From an uncultured bacterium (GTDB lineage: Bacteria; Verrucomicrobiota; Kiritimatiellia; RFP12; UBA1067): a stretch of DNA of 64,000 nt. The notes below the pieces were generated by a model. That model ran no database searches, was not told the DNA's origin, and saw nothing but the letters and a program-made list of their open reading frames with translations. Positions 34,886 to 43,900 of this stretch are shown here, piece after piece. The position numbers and the translations under genes were made by a program. Every line of letters starts with the position of its first letter. Position 1 is the stretch's first letter. The stretch covers positions 1 through 64,000 of the forward strand of contig CACWVU010000006.1 in the NCBI GenBank assembly GCA_902764415.1. Direction: 5' to 3'.

Positions 34886-35556
34886 CAGCCGTTCTCCATC
34901 AGCCTCACCAGCCGGTCGAGCTCCGCCGGCGGCAGCACCGTCCTCACCGACGCGAAGCTCGCCTCCAGCGCGTTCGAGTTGATTATCACCACGCCGCCCG
35001 ACTCGGCGATCTTCGCCTCGAAGGTGTCGGACGCGAAGGCGAGGACCGGCGTCACCTCCCCCTTCCAGCCGCGCTTGGCGAGCTCGTTCCTTACCGCCTC
35101 CGCCTCCTTCAGCACCTGCCTGAGCGGCGGGCGGTCGGTGAGCTGGCCGTCGAGCAGGATATGCCCGTCCTCGAGCGTGACCCGCCCGAGCCAGAACTTG
35201 GTCTCCACCGCGAAGACGCCGCCGGAGCCGACCACCACGTGATCGACGTGGCGGCCGCAGGCGACGAAGTCGTTGAAGACGTGGTAGCCGTCCGGCAGGT
35301 GCTGGAGGATGCCGGCGACGCGCTCCTCGCCGCGTGCGCCCTTGAAGTAGCGCTCGACGTGCCTGAGCCCGCGCGCAAGCGACACCGCGCACCAGACCGC
35401 GGCGACCACGAACAGCGCGCCGCCGACCGCCGGGTCGCAGAACGCATACGCCGCGGAGCAGCCGGCCGCGAACACCCCGGCGAAAAGCGGCCACAGCCCC
35501 AGCACCGTCCCCTTCACCCGGGCCCACTCGCCCGCGACTCCGTGTATACTGGCCAT
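34885..35556 (-). CDS. NERD-domain membrane-associated protein
   Basis: 223 residues. Two N-terminal hydrophobic helices (about 18-62) anchor it, followed by a NERD (nuclease-related) domain with KGARGEERVAGIL, DHVVVGSGGVFAVETK (the restriction-like ExK motif) and a tail. NERD proteins are suspected nucleases, but the function is unsettled. It lies three bases after dxs and overlaps prc, so it is part of the long operon rather than a defence locus. Confidence 0.82.
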   Translation of the reverse strand: MASIHGVAGEWARVKGTVLGLWPLFAGVFAAGCSAAYAFCDPAVGGALFVVAAVWCAVSLARGLRHVERYFKGARGEERVAGILQHLPDGYHVFNDFVACGRHVDHVVVGSGGVFAVETKFWLGRVTLEDGHILLDGQLTDRPPLRQVLKEAEAVRNELAKRGWKGEVTPVLAFASDTFEAKIAESGGVVIINSNALEASFASVRTVLPPAELDRLVRLMENG

Positions 35557-35559
35557 CCG

Positions 35560-37281
35560 TCAGCCTCCCCTCTCCCTTTCGCCGACGAGCGCGGCGGCGA
35601 TGGCGCCGGCGTCGAGCGAGTACTTGCGTTCCAGTTCGTCGATCCGCCCGTGCGGCACGAAGACGTCCGGCCAGCCGAAGCGCAGGTCGGCGCCGATCGC
35701 CTCCCCGAAGCCGCCGGCGAGAGAGCCGTTCTCGATCGACACGATCTTCATCCCCGCAGCGCGCTGGCGCGCGAGCCGCTCCGCGTCGAACGGCTTGAGC
35801 GAGCGCGCGTGCACCACCTCGCAGCCGCCGACCTCGCCGGCGACGGCAATCGCCTTGGCGAGCGCGTCGCCCGGCGCCCAGACCGCGAACTTCGCCCCGG
35901 CCGGCGGCGGCGGCACCTCGAGCGAGGACGGCGCCGCGCCGCGCGGATAGCGGACCACCGTCGGCCCGCCGCGCTCCAGCGCCTCGCCGAGCGCGGCGGC
36001 GAGGTCGGGCGCGTCCTTCGGCTGCACGATCTCGAGGTTGGGCAGGCACCGGAGCATCGCGTAGTCGTAGAGCCCCTGGTGGGTCGCGCCGTCCGCGCCG
36101 ACGATTCCCGCGCGGTCCACGCAGATTACCACCGGCAGCCGCGAGATGCACACGTCGTGCATCACCTGGTCGACCGCGCGCTGGAGGAAGGTCGAGTAGA
36201 CCGCCACGAACGGACGGAGCCCGCCGGCCGCGAGCCCCGCGGCGAAGGCGACGAGGTGGCCCTCGGCGATGCCGACGTCGAAGAACCGGTCCGGAAACTC
36301 GCGCGCGAAGCCGGCGAGCCCGGTGCCGTCGCGCATGCCCGCCGTGAGCGCCACCACCCGCTCGTCCTTGCGCGCCAGCTCCGAAAGCGCCGCGCCGAAC
36401 TCCTCCGACCACGTCCGCGGTCGCTCCCCCGGCGCGACCGGGGCGACCGGCGAAACGCCGTGGTACTTCACCGGGTCCTGCTCGGCCGGGGCATACCCCT
36501 TGCCCTTGCGGGTCACGACGTGCACGACCACCGAACGCGGCTCCGCCTTCGCCGCCGCCAGCGCGGACGCGAGCGCGGCCGGGTCGTGTCCGTCCACCGG
36601 GCCCAGGTAGTGGAGCCCGAACTGCTCGAACCAGAGGTCGCCGAGGACCATCGTCTTGAGGATGCGCTTCAGGCCGTGGACCGGCCGGTAGAGGAACGAG
36701 AGCCGCAGCGCCCGGCCCGCCGCCTTGACCGCGTTCTTCGCCCGGTTGTAGCGGACGCCGGAGGTGAGGCGCGCGAGGACGCGCGAAAGGCTGCCGACGG
36801 AGCGCGAGATGGACATCTCGTTGTCGTTCAGCACCACGATCAGCTTCTTCGTCTCGGCCGCGCAGTTGTTGAGCGCCTCGAGCGAATGTCCGTTGGCCAT
36901 CGACGCGTCGCCAACCACCGCCACCACGTGCTCGCTGCCGCCGCGGCGGTCGCGCGCGGCGGCGAGGCCGAGCGCCACCGAGAGCGCCGAGCCGGCGTGG
37001 CCCGAGACCGCCGCGTCCGCCGGACTCTCCGCCGGATCCAGGAACGGCGAAAGCCCGCCAAGCGTCCGGATGGAGCCGAACCTTCCGCCGCGGCCGGTCA
37101 GGATCTTCCACGCATACGCCTGGTGGCCGACGTCCCACACCACCCGGTCGCGCTCCGGGTCGAACGCCTCGACGAGCGCCATCGAAAGCTCCACCGCGCC
37201 GAGCGAGGAGGCGAGGTGTCCGCCGTTCCTCAGCACGGTCGCGATTATCTCCTCGCGGATCTCTCGCGCGGACCGCGTCAC
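35560..37281 (-). CDS. dxs: 1-deoxy-D-xylulose-5-phosphate synthase
   Basis: TPP enzyme joining pyruvate and glyceraldehyde 3-phosphate, the entry to the MEP isoprenoid pathway. 573 residues, about 50 shorter than E. coli Dxs, mostly at the N-terminus. Landmarks: GGHLASSLGAVELS, DVGHQAYAWKILTGR, GDASMANGHSLEALNN (TPP site; GDG is replaced by GDA), YLGPVDGHD, and DVGIAEGHLV, which carries the catalytic Glu. The start is GTG at 37281, overlapping the upstream stop (GTGA). Confidence 0.92.
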   Translation of the reverse strand: MTRSAREIREEIIATVLRNGGHLASSLGAVELSMALVEAFDPERDRVVWDVGHQAYAWKILTGRGGRFGSIRTLGGLSPFLDPAESPADAAVSGHAGSALSVALGLAAARDRRGGSEHVVAVVGDASMANGHSLEALNNCAAETKKLIVVLNDNEMSISRSVGSLSRVLARLTSGVRYNRAKNAVKAAGRALRLSFLYRPVHGLKRILKTMVLGDLWFEQFGLHYLGPVDGHDPAALASALAAAKAEPRSVVVHVVTRKGKGYAPAEQDPVKYHGVSPVAPVAPGERPRTWSEEFGAALSELARKDERVVALTAGMRDGTGLAGFAREFPDRFFDVGIAEGHLVAFAAGLAAGGLRPFVAVYSTFLQRAVDQVMHDVCISRLPVVICVDRAGIVGADGATHQGLYDYAMLRCLPNLEIVQPKDAPDLAAALGEALERGGPTVVRYPRGAAPSSLEVPPPPAGAKFAVWAPGDALAKAIAVAGEVGGCEVVHARSLKPFDAERLARQRAAGMKIVSIENGSLAGGFGEAIGADLRFGWPDVFVPHGRIDELERKYSLDAGAIAAALVGERERGG

Positions 37282-38852
37282 TGCGGAGTCCCCTTTCCGG
37301 CGGACGCCTTGCGCCGCAACACCAGGAGCGTCGTCGCGTTCTGCCCGAAGGCCTCCTCGCGGTCGACCAGCTCGTAGTTGCGCTTGAGCGCCTCCCAGTA
37401 CTCGATCTGGCGCTCCACCGGCCGCTCGTCGCACTTCGGCGGGTCGATGGCGAAGGCATAGCCCGAGAACGCGGCGATTTCGCAGGGGGCGGACGAGAGG
37501 AGCTCGCGCCAGCGCTCGTCGCTGAGCATCGAGAACGGTCCCATCTCCAGCCCCGCCGGCACCTTGCGCCCGGTCTCTACGGCGAGGTACAGGTCCTGGG
37601 TGAAGATCTCGCGGCCGCCCGGGTCGAGCGCCTCGATCCGCCGCGCCACGTCGCGGAGCTGCTTCAGCTCGAAGGCGCTCTTCTTGAGCGACCAGAAGCG
37701 GTCCTGCCCGTTCGTCGTCCACCGCTCCAAAAGCGGCGAGCCGAAGGTCGACGCCCACGCCAGCCCCAGCACCAGCACCATCCGCAGGGTCTGCGTCCCC
37801 GCGCCGCCGCGCGCGAACTTCGCCGCGGCGAACGCCGCGATGATTCCCATCACCGGCACCTGGTAGTCCTCGTAGGGAAACGGCGCGAGCATCTGCACCA
37901 GGAAGACCGCGGCAAAAGAGACCAGGAGCAGCGGCGCAATGGCGCGCGGCGCCGCGGACTCGTCGTTCTCCCCGTCGCCGCCGGCGCGGCCGGACGCCGC
38001 AAACGCCACCCCCATGCCGAGGACGACAAGCACCGGCAAGTACCAGCGCACCAGGCGCGAGACGCTGCCCACCGTCCAGACCGGATCGAAGCCGCCGCGC
38101 GCGGCGTGGTAGCGCTGCGCGGCGACGAGTCCGGCGAAGGCGTCGGCGTCCAGGAGGAACGGACCGTAGACGAGCGCGAGGCCGCCGAAGCCGCCGACGC
38201 AGAATGCGACGAGCTCGCGCCAGCGGCGGGAGACGAGCAGCCAGGTGCCGGCCGTGCAGAGGAGGATGCCGAGCGAGATGCGCGTCCCCGCCGCCAGCGC
38301 AAGGCTCAGTCCCGCGCCGATCCCGAAGGCGAGCGCGCGCGCCCACGAGCCGCCGCCGGCGCGCGCCGGCAGGAACGAGAGGAAGAAGAAGCCGACCACC
38401 ACGAAGAGCGACGCGAGCGCGTAGGTCTTGGGGATCGCGATATAATAAAGGTGGTAGAGGTTGGAGCCGAGGAGCAGCGCCACCGTCAGCGCGGCGGCTG
38501 CTTTCCGCCCCCGAGGCGCGAGCCGGGCGGCGAGCGCACAGGCGAGCACGACCCCCGCGAACCCGAGCGAGAGCGTGAAGACTCGCGCGCCGAGGATACC
38601 GAAGCCCTTCCAGACCGCGGTGAAGGCGGAGTAGACGATCGGCATCAGCGGACCCTGGGTGTAGAAGAAGTCGCGGTAGAGCATCTTTCCCTCGGCGACC
38701 AGGTTCGCCGCGTAGAGGTACCAGCCCTCGTCCTGGTTGAGCCCGCCCATCCAGACCGCCGCGAAGGACAGCACCGCCGCCGCGAACACCGCGAGCGCGG
38801 CAAACACAAATCCGCCCTTCAGGCCGCCGCCGTTGTTCTCGCCGTCATCCAT
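37278..38852 (-). CDS. GT-C superfamily membrane glycosyltransferase (GT39-like)
   Basis: 524 residues with about ten membrane helices. The first periplasmic loop has the conserved LNQDEGWYLYAANLV and FFYTQGPLMP typical of polyprenyl-phosphate-dependent GT-C enzymes of the PMT/ArnT type. It would transfer a sugar from a lipid-linked donor outside the inner membrane; acceptor and sugar are unknown. It overlaps tsaD by eight bases and dxs by four. Supply of polyprenyl carrier from the dxs pathway is a loose functional link. Confidence 0.75.
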   Translation of the reverse strand: MDDGENNGGGLKGGFVFAALAVFAAAVLSFAAVWMGGLNQDEGWYLYAANLVAEGKMLYRDFFYTQGPLMPIVYSAFTAVWKGFGILGARVFTLSLGFAGVVLACALAARLAPRGRKAAAALTVALLLGSNLYHLYYIAIPKTYALASLFVVVGFFFLSFLPARAGGGSWARALAFGIGAGLSLALAAGTRISLGILLCTAGTWLLVSRRWRELVAFCVGGFGGLALVYGPFLLDADAFAGLVAAQRYHAARGGFDPVWTVGSVSRLVRWYLPVLVVLGMGVAFAASGRAGGDGENDESAAPRAIAPLLLVSFAAVFLVQMLAPFPYEDYQVPVMGIIAAFAAAKFARGGAGTQTLRMVLVLGLAWASTFGSPLLERWTTNGQDRFWSLKKSAFELKQLRDVARRIEALDPGGREIFTQDLYLAVETGRKVPAGLEMGPFSMLSDERWRELLSSAPCEIAAFSGYAFAIDPPKCDERPVERQIEYWEALKRNYELVDREEAFGQNATTLLVLRRKASAGKGTPQ

Positions 38853-39984
38853 TCGCAGCCTCCTTCCCGTTCCCGTCGCCGACCTCGAGCGACGGCTCCG
38901 CGTCCATCCGCATCGCCGCCTCGCCGTCCACGCGGCGCCGCAGGCAGGCGAGCCCGGCGACCATCGCGCCGTTGTCGCCGGTGTACTTCGGCAGCGCCGT
39001 CAGCATCGGCACCCCGGCCGCGCGGCACTCCTCCGAGAGCGTCTCGCGGATGCGCGAGTTGAGCGAAACGCCGCCGCCGAGCACGAACGCCGCGTAGCGC
39101 CTCCGCCGCAGCGCCGCGCGCACCCGCTCCGCGATTGCCGCGGCGATCGCCTCCTGGTAGCTGGCGACGACGTGCGCGACGGCGTCTGACACCTCGTACC
39201 CGCCCCAGCCGCGCACCGGCGCGGCGGCGTCAAGCACCTCGGGATGTCCCTGCACGTATCGGAGCAGCGACGTCTTGAGCCCGGAGAAGGAGACGCACAG
39301 CTCCGCCGGCAGCCCGGAGAGCGCCGCCACGCCTTCGCGCGGCCGCCCCTTCGGGAACGGCACCAGCGCGGCGCCCGGGTTCGCCTTGCGCCAGGCGGCG
39401 GCGATGCGGTCGATCTTGAGCCCGCCGGGATAGCCGAGGCCCAGGAGCTTCGCCGCCTTGTCGAACGCCTCGCCGGCGGCGTCGTCCAGCGTCTCGCCGA
39501 TCGTCTCGTAGCGCCCGTACTCCGGCATGTCGACAAGCAGGGTGTTCCCGCCCGACACCACCAGCCCGAGCGCGTGGCCGAGCTTGCGCGGATCCGGCGC
39601 GGCGAATGTGGCGTCCGCCGGCGAATCAAAGAGGAACGGGGAATGGAGATGCGCCTCGATGTGGTTGACGCCAACGAGCGGCACGCCGAGCGAAAGCGCG
39701 AGCCCCTTCGCGAAGTTGACGCCCACGATGAGCGCCGGCGCGAGGCCGGGTCCGTAGGTGACCGCGACCGCGTCCACCTGGCCGCCGGCCGCGTCGAGCG
39801 CGGCGCGCGCCACCTGGCCGATCTTCTCGACGTGGGCGCGCGAGGCGATCTCGGGCACGACTCCGCCGTACGGACTGTGCAGCGGGATCTGGGTGTAGAC
39901 GACGCTGGAGAGGACCTCCCTCGCGTCCCTCACCACCGCCGCCGCGGTCTCGTCGCAGCTCGTCTCTATGCCGAGAACCGTCAA
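38845..39984 (-). CDS. tsaD: tRNA N6-adenosine threonylcarbamoyltransferase TsaD
   Basis: Catalytic component of t6A37 tRNA modification. 379 residues. ASKHA fold with GIETSCDETAAAVV at the start, the metal pair in GVNHIEAHLHSP, LGLVVSGGNTLLV, the GETLDDAAGEAFDKAAKLLGLGYPGG stretch in two halves, and LGGGVSLN. It has an extension of about 30 residues at the C-terminus. Located between the secreted hypothetical gene and the GT-C gene. Confidence 0.96.
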   Translation of the reverse strand: MTVLGIETSCDETAAAVVRDAREVLSSVVYTQIPLHSPYGGVVPEIASRAHVEKIGQVARAALDAAGGQVDAVAVTYGPGLAPALIVGVNFAKGLALSLGVPLVGVNHIEAHLHSPFLFDSPADATFAAPDPRKLGHALGLVVSGGNTLLVDMPEYGRYETIGETLDDAAGEAFDKAAKLLGLGYPGGLKIDRIAAAWRKANPGAALVPFPKGRPREGVAALSGLPAELCVSFSGLKTSLLRYVQGHPEVLDAAAPVRGWGGYEVSDAVAHVVASYQEAIAAAIAERVRAALRRRRYAAFVLGGGVSLNSRIRETLSEECRAAGVPMLTALPKYTGDNGAMVAGLACLRRRVDGEAAMRMDAEPSLEVGDGNGKEAANG

Positions 39985-40002
39985 CTTGCCGCTCCCCTTC
40001 CG

Positions 40003-40884
40003 CTACCAGAACTTCCACCAGGGGTTCTGCTTCGGCTTCACCCCGCCGTCGCGGTAGAGCTCGCGCACGCTCTGGGTGCCGGCCGTCTCCGGATCGAGCA
40101 CCGAGCTGCGCCCGCGGAACTCCAGCGCGTCCGGGAGCGACCAGAACTCGCTGCGCACGAACTGGTCCTGGTTGAGGCGGTGCAGGACGAACACCTTGCC
40201 GTCCGCGCAGACGCTGATCTCCGGCTTGTCGATGCGGAGGATCGGGCCCAGGTCGGTGGTGCGCCACTGCCGTCCGTTCGAGTCCTTCGCCTTCAGAAAG
40301 ACGTGCTCGCTGCGGCCGCGCGCCCAGTAGACGAGCGAGAACTCGCGCTGAAGAGACTTCCGATTGGCGAACATCTGCATCGCGGCGACGGCGCGCACGC
40401 CCTCGACCATGTCGAACACCCGCGGCTGCCCCTCGTAGCGCACGCCTGCGTGCACGAACACCGGCTTGGCCATGTAGCGGTTCGGCTCGCCGAGCGCAAA
40501 ATGGTCCCCGATGAAGGTCTCGAGCTTCTGTCCCTCGCCCGTCTCAACCGCGAAGTCGGCCACGAACGCGCCCTTGGAGATCTTGGCGAGCTGCGACATG
40601 TCGCCGGTGCGGTAGACCTCGATGAAGAACCGGTCGTTGACGTCGTACTCGGCCCTGACCACGCGGTTCGAGCCCTCTTTGCCCCAGACCCGCACCTTGC
40701 CGCCGATGCCGATCGTGTCGGGCGACGAGTTGACGATGTCCACCACCGCCCGCACGCGCTCGCCGACCACGTAGTCCGAGGCGTCCATCCTCAGGTCCAC
40801 CGAGATCTCGCTCATCGACGCGGCCGCCGCGGACATGACCGCCGCGAGCGCCGGCAATAGCACCGCAAGAATCGCCTTCCTCAT
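40003..40884 (-). CDS. exported protein of unknown function
   Basis: 293 residues. Signal peptide (about 1-21, ending SAAAASM), then a beta-rich region that opens like an immunoglobulin-type or arrestin-like sandwich (ISVDLRMDASDYVVGERVRAVVDIVNSS) and ends PWWKFW. No enzyme motif is seen. The ATG at 40884 has GGAGGTGGAAG directly upstream and overlaps the MBL gene stop (ATGA). Family not recognised. Confidence 0.8.
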   Translation of the reverse strand: MRKAILAVLLPALAAVMSAAAASMSEISVDLRMDASDYVVGERVRAVVDIVNSSPDTIGIGGKVRVWGKEGSNRVVRAEYDVNDRFFIEVYRTGDMSQLAKISKGAFVADFAVETGEGQKLETFIGDHFALGEPNRYMAKPVFVHAGVRYEGQPRVFDMVEGVRAVAAMQMFANRKSLQREFSLVYWARGRSEHVFLKAKDSNGRQWRTTDLGPILRIDKPEISVCADGKVFVLHRLNQDQFVRSEFWSLPDALEFRGRSSVLDPETAGTQSVRELYRDGGVKPKQNPWWKFW

Positions 40885-41735
40885 CTTCCACCTCCGTTTC
40901 CGACCTCGACCTCCAGCCCGTCGTACGCCGGCTCGGCGCAGGTCCCCGCAAGGCGCGAAAGCCATTCGACGTGCGAGAGGTCGTGGCACATGTGGACGAA
41001 ATACGCCCTCTTCGGCGCGATCCGGTCGAGATACCCAAGCGCCCGCTCGAGGCTCAGGTGCGTCGGGTGCTCGCGCTCCCGGAGGCAGTTGAGCACCATC
41101 ACTTCCACGCCCTTCACGCGCTCAATCGTCTCGTCGCTGAGCTCGTGGCAGTCGCTGATGTAGGCGATGCGGGCGCCGCCCTCGGAGAAGAGATAGCCGC
41201 AGCAGGGAAAGCCGTGCTCGACCTTGAGCCGCTCGACGCGGACAGAGCCGACCGAGAACGCCTCGGCGGAGTCGAACTCGATCTGGGGACGGAAGAGCCC
41301 GTTCGCGCCGCCCTTCCCGCTGATGTACGGGAAGATCCGGTGCATCTGCTCGATCGTCTCCACCATCGCGTAGCAGGGCATCGGCTTGCCGACGATGCGG
41401 TAGGGCAGCCCGCGGTAGAGCGGGTCGCCCGGCTCGCACGGCACCTTCTCGCCGTTCAGCGTGTTGAAGCGGCGAAGGTCGTCGAACCCGGCCACGTGGT
41501 CCATGTGCGCGTGGGTGAGGACTACCGCGTCGACCTTGGAGACCCCCAGCTCCACGCACGCGAGCCGAAGCTCCGGCGGGGTGTCGACGAGGAACGCCGC
41601 GCCGTCCGCCGCCGTGACGTACGCACCGCAACGCCGGCGCCGGTCGCGCGGATCCGCGGAAGTGCAGACGGGGCAGCCGCAGCCGATCTGCGGCACCCCG
41701 ACGCTCGTCCCGGTTCCTAAGAAACTAAACTTCAC
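40881..41735 (-). CDS. metallo-beta-lactamase fold hydrolase, PhnP-like
   Basis: 284 residues. It begins FLGTGTSVGVPQIGCGCPVC, the N-terminal Cys cluster of the PhnP/phosphoribosyl cyclic phosphodiesterase group, and carries the HxHxDH metal motif THAHMDHVAG (about residue 75), SDCHEL and a late VHMCHDLSH. Probably a phosphodiesterase; the exact substrate is unknown. No phosphonate C-P lyase genes are near. It follows the sugar porter gene by 38 bases that hold a heptamer array. Confidence 0.85.
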   Translation of the reverse strand: MKFSFLGTGTSVGVPQIGCGCPVCTSADPRDRRRRCGAYVTAADGAAFLVDTPPELRLACVELGVSKVDAVVLTHAHMDHVAGFDDLRRFNTLNGEKVPCEPGDPLYRGLPYRIVGKPMPCYAMVETIEQMHRIFPYISGKGGANGLFRPQIEFDSAEAFSVGSVRVERLKVEHGFPCCGYLFSEGGARIAYISDCHELSDETIERVKGVEVMVLNCLREREHPTHLSLERALGYLDRIAPKRAYFVHMCHDLSHVEWLSRLAGTCAEPAYDGLEVEVGNGGGR

Positions 41736-41746
41736 CTCTCACCAAT

Positions 41747-41776
41747 CACGAGTCGCGAACCACGAACCACGAATCA
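41747..41776. repeat. 7-bp repeat array overlapping the sugar-porter stop
   Basis: CACGAAC-type heptamers in the opposite orientation to the other four arrays. The sugar-porter stop codon (TGA at 41774-41776) is part of the array's terminal CGTGATT unit. Confidence 0.8.
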
Positions 41777-43297
41777 CTTCTTCTCCGGCATCTTGCCGGT
41801 GGTGAAGTACTGCTCCACTTCCTCCAAGGTCCGGCCCTTGGTCTCCGGCAGGAAGAACGCGGCGGTTATGAAGTAGATGACGGTGAAGCCGGCCAGCACG
41901 AAGAACACCGTGCCGTTGTCGTTCGTAGCCGCGCACCACTTCGGGAAGATAGTCGCGATTCCGGCCGAGACGCCCTGGTTGATGATCATCGCGATCGCCA
42001 TGCCGTTGGCGCGTATGCGCGTGGGCATGAGCTCCGTCAGGGCCAGCCACACGCACACGCCCGGCCCCACCGCGTAGAAGCCGATGAACATGAAGAAGAA
42101 CACCGTCGCCAGGACGCCCGTCGTCATCGACGGCATGACCCACTGCTTAGAGATGGCGAGGAATATCGCGCCGACGCCGCAGAGGCCGATGATTATGCCG
42201 CTGGTGCCCAGCTTGAGCAGGAACTTGCGGCCCTTCTTGTCCACCAGCGCGCAGGCGACCACGGTCATCACGCAGTTCATGATCTTGATCGCGACGTCCG
42301 ACACGTTCGCGAACGCGCCCTGCATGCCGGTCTTCTGGAAGATCGTCACCGTGTAGTTCAGGACGGAATTGATGCCCGTCGTCTGGTTGCAGGCGAGTAT
42401 CACCACCGCGAGGATGAACGGGATGACGTACTTCTTCTGCAGGAGCGAGTCGGTCGCCGCGGCGTTCTTCGCCTTCTCGGCCGCCGCCGCCTCGTCCGCC
42501 GCGATCATCTCGGCGAGGATCTCCTTCGCCTTCTCCTCGCCGTTGTTGGCGGCGAGCGAGGCGAGCGCCTCGTCCTTGCGGCCCTTGCGGTAGAGCCAGC
42601 GCGAGGACTCCTTCAGCCGGAACGCGCCGAGGAAGAGGATGATGCCCGGGACGCACGAGAAGAGGAAGATCATCTGCCAGGCGTGGACCCACGAGGAGAT
42701 CTGCGCCGGCTCGACCCAGCTCTTGATCATCTCGAAGGTGACCGCGGCGGCCTCGACGCCGTTGGCGACGGCCTTTCCCTCGACCACCTTGACGGAGTCG
42801 CCAACGAACGAGGTGACCACAAAGCCGATCACCGCCACGAACACAAGCCCGATCGTGAGGAGCAGCTGGAACATGCCCGTACCCTTGCCGCGCGAGTCGG
42901 CGTCGAGGCATTCGGCGAGGTACATCGGCACGATGACGCCGAAAAGGCCCGCCGCCGCGCCCTGCATCGCGCGCCCGCCCACCATCATCCAGAAGTTGCC
43001 GCCCTCGAAGAAGCCCGAGGCGCAGATGACGGGGATGGATATGAGGAACAGCAACGCCGAGGCGACGATCATCTTCTTGCGCCCAAACCACTCGGCCAAG
43101 AGGCCGGCGACGAGCGACGAGGGCAGCGACCCCCAGAGCGCCATGCCGACGATCCAGCCGATCTCGGCCTGGTTGAACGTCGAGGTCCTCTCGATGTACG
43201 GCAGCGCCGCGGCGATCACGCCGACGTCGACGCCGTAGAGCAGCCCTCCGAGCCCCGCCATGATGAGCAGGAACTTCGCATATCCCTTTACCGTCAT
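41774..43297 (-). CDS. sugar porter family MFS transporter
   Basis: 507 residues, twelve helices, inner membrane. Sugar-porter signatures: GVDVGVIAAALPYI in helix 1, GRKKM after helix 2, RLKESSRWLYRKGR at the start of the central loop, QTTGINSVLNYT in helix 7 and PETKGRTLEEVE at the end. Imports a monosaccharide with protons. It follows rmlC by 47 bases with AAGGAGGA before the ATG. Paired with the upstream ROK kinase it could form an uptake-and-phosphorylation unit. Confidence 0.9.
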   Translation of the reverse strand: MTVKGYAKFLLIMAGLGGLLYGVDVGVIAAALPYIERTSTFNQAEIGWIVGMALWGSLPSSLVAGLLAEWFGRKKMIVASALLFLISIPVICASGFFEGGNFWMMVGGRAMQGAAAGLFGVIVPMYLAECLDADSRGKGTGMFQLLLTIGLVFVAVIGFVVTSFVGDSVKVVEGKAVANGVEAAAVTFEMIKSWVEPAQISSWVHAWQMIFLFSCVPGIILFLGAFRLKESSRWLYRKGRKDEALASLAANNGEEKAKEILAEMIAADEAAAAEKAKNAAATDSLLQKKYVIPFILAVVILACNQTTGINSVLNYTVTIFQKTGMQGAFANVSDVAIKIMNCVMTVVACALVDKKGRKFLLKLGTSGIIIGLCGVGAIFLAISKQWVMPSMTTGVLATVFFFMFIGFYAVGPGVCVWLALTELMPTRIRANGMAIAMIINQGVSAGIATIFPKWCAATNDNGTVFFVLAGFTVIYFITAAFFLPETKGRTLEEVEQYFTTGKMPEKK

Positions 43298-43344
43298 TTT
43301 TGTTCCTCCTTAGGTTTTGGTTGTCTTACACTTGCAGTCTTGGC

Positions 43345-43896
43345 TCAGCCCTCCCAGGGCTCGATTTCCGCGAGCCCCGGGTGCCGCGTGTCCTTCTCCG
43401 ACAGCAGCGGCGGCACGCCGAGATCCGGCCACTTGATGCCCAGGGCCGGGTCGTCGTATCTCATGCCGCGCTCGGACTCCCTGCAGTAGAGGTTGTCGCA
43501 CTTGTAGCTGAAGAGCGTGTCGTCCTCGAGCACCACGAAACCGTGGGCGAAGCCGCGCGGGACGTAGAACTGGCGCCCGTTCGCCGCCGTGAGCTCGCAG
43601 GCGACGTGGCGGCCGAACGTCGGCGAGCCGCGGCGGATGTCCACCGCCACGTCCCACACCGCGCCGCGGACGACCCTGACGAGCTTCGCCTGCGCGTGCT
43701 CGCCGGCCTGCCAGTGGAGCCCGCGCAGGACGCCGCGCGACGAAAGGCTTTCGTTGTCCTGCACGAACTTCGCGGCGATCCCGGCGCGGACGTAACGCTC
43801 CTCGTTGTAGGTCTCGGCGAAATAGCCGCGAGCGTCGCGGTGGAAGTCGGGGACGACCACCTTCACGTCGGGTATCTCCGTCGCCAAGACCTCCAT
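43345..43896 (-). CDS. rmlC: dTDP-4-dehydrorhamnose 3,5-epimerase
   Basis: 183-residue cupin epimerase of dTDP-L-rhamnose synthesis. Conserved RGVLRGLHWQ (active-site His), FYVPRGFAHGF and KCDNLYCRESE. Starts at 43896, four bases after the ROK gene stop, with AGGAGGAAG upstream. RmlA, B and D are not in the window, so it is separated from the rest of its pathway. Confidence 0.92.
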   Translation of the reverse strand: MEVLATEIPDVKVVVPDFHRDARGYFAETYNEERYVRAGIAAKFVQDNESLSSRGVLRGLHWQAGEHAQAKLVRVVRGAVWDVAVDIRRGSPTFGRHVACELTAANGRQFYVPRGFAHGFVVLEDDTLFSYKCDNLYCRESERGMRYDDPALGIKWPDLGVPPLLSEKDTRHPGLAEIEPWEG

Positions 43897-43900
43897 CGCG

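Noticed and set aside
34885-35556. NERD protein as part of a defence system
   Set aside because: It is embedded between dxs and prc in a housekeeping operon, with no other defence-type genes close by.
34886-37459. Upstream extension of the prc frame giving about 1580 codons
   Set aside because: The extension crosses the NERD and dxs genes in another frame and has shadow composition; the signal peptide and overlapping stop fix the start at 34885.
40881-41735. PhnP-like hydrolase as evidence of a C-P lyase phosphonate pathway
   Set aside because: No other phn genes are in the window, and this MBL subgroup also includes general phosphodiesterases.
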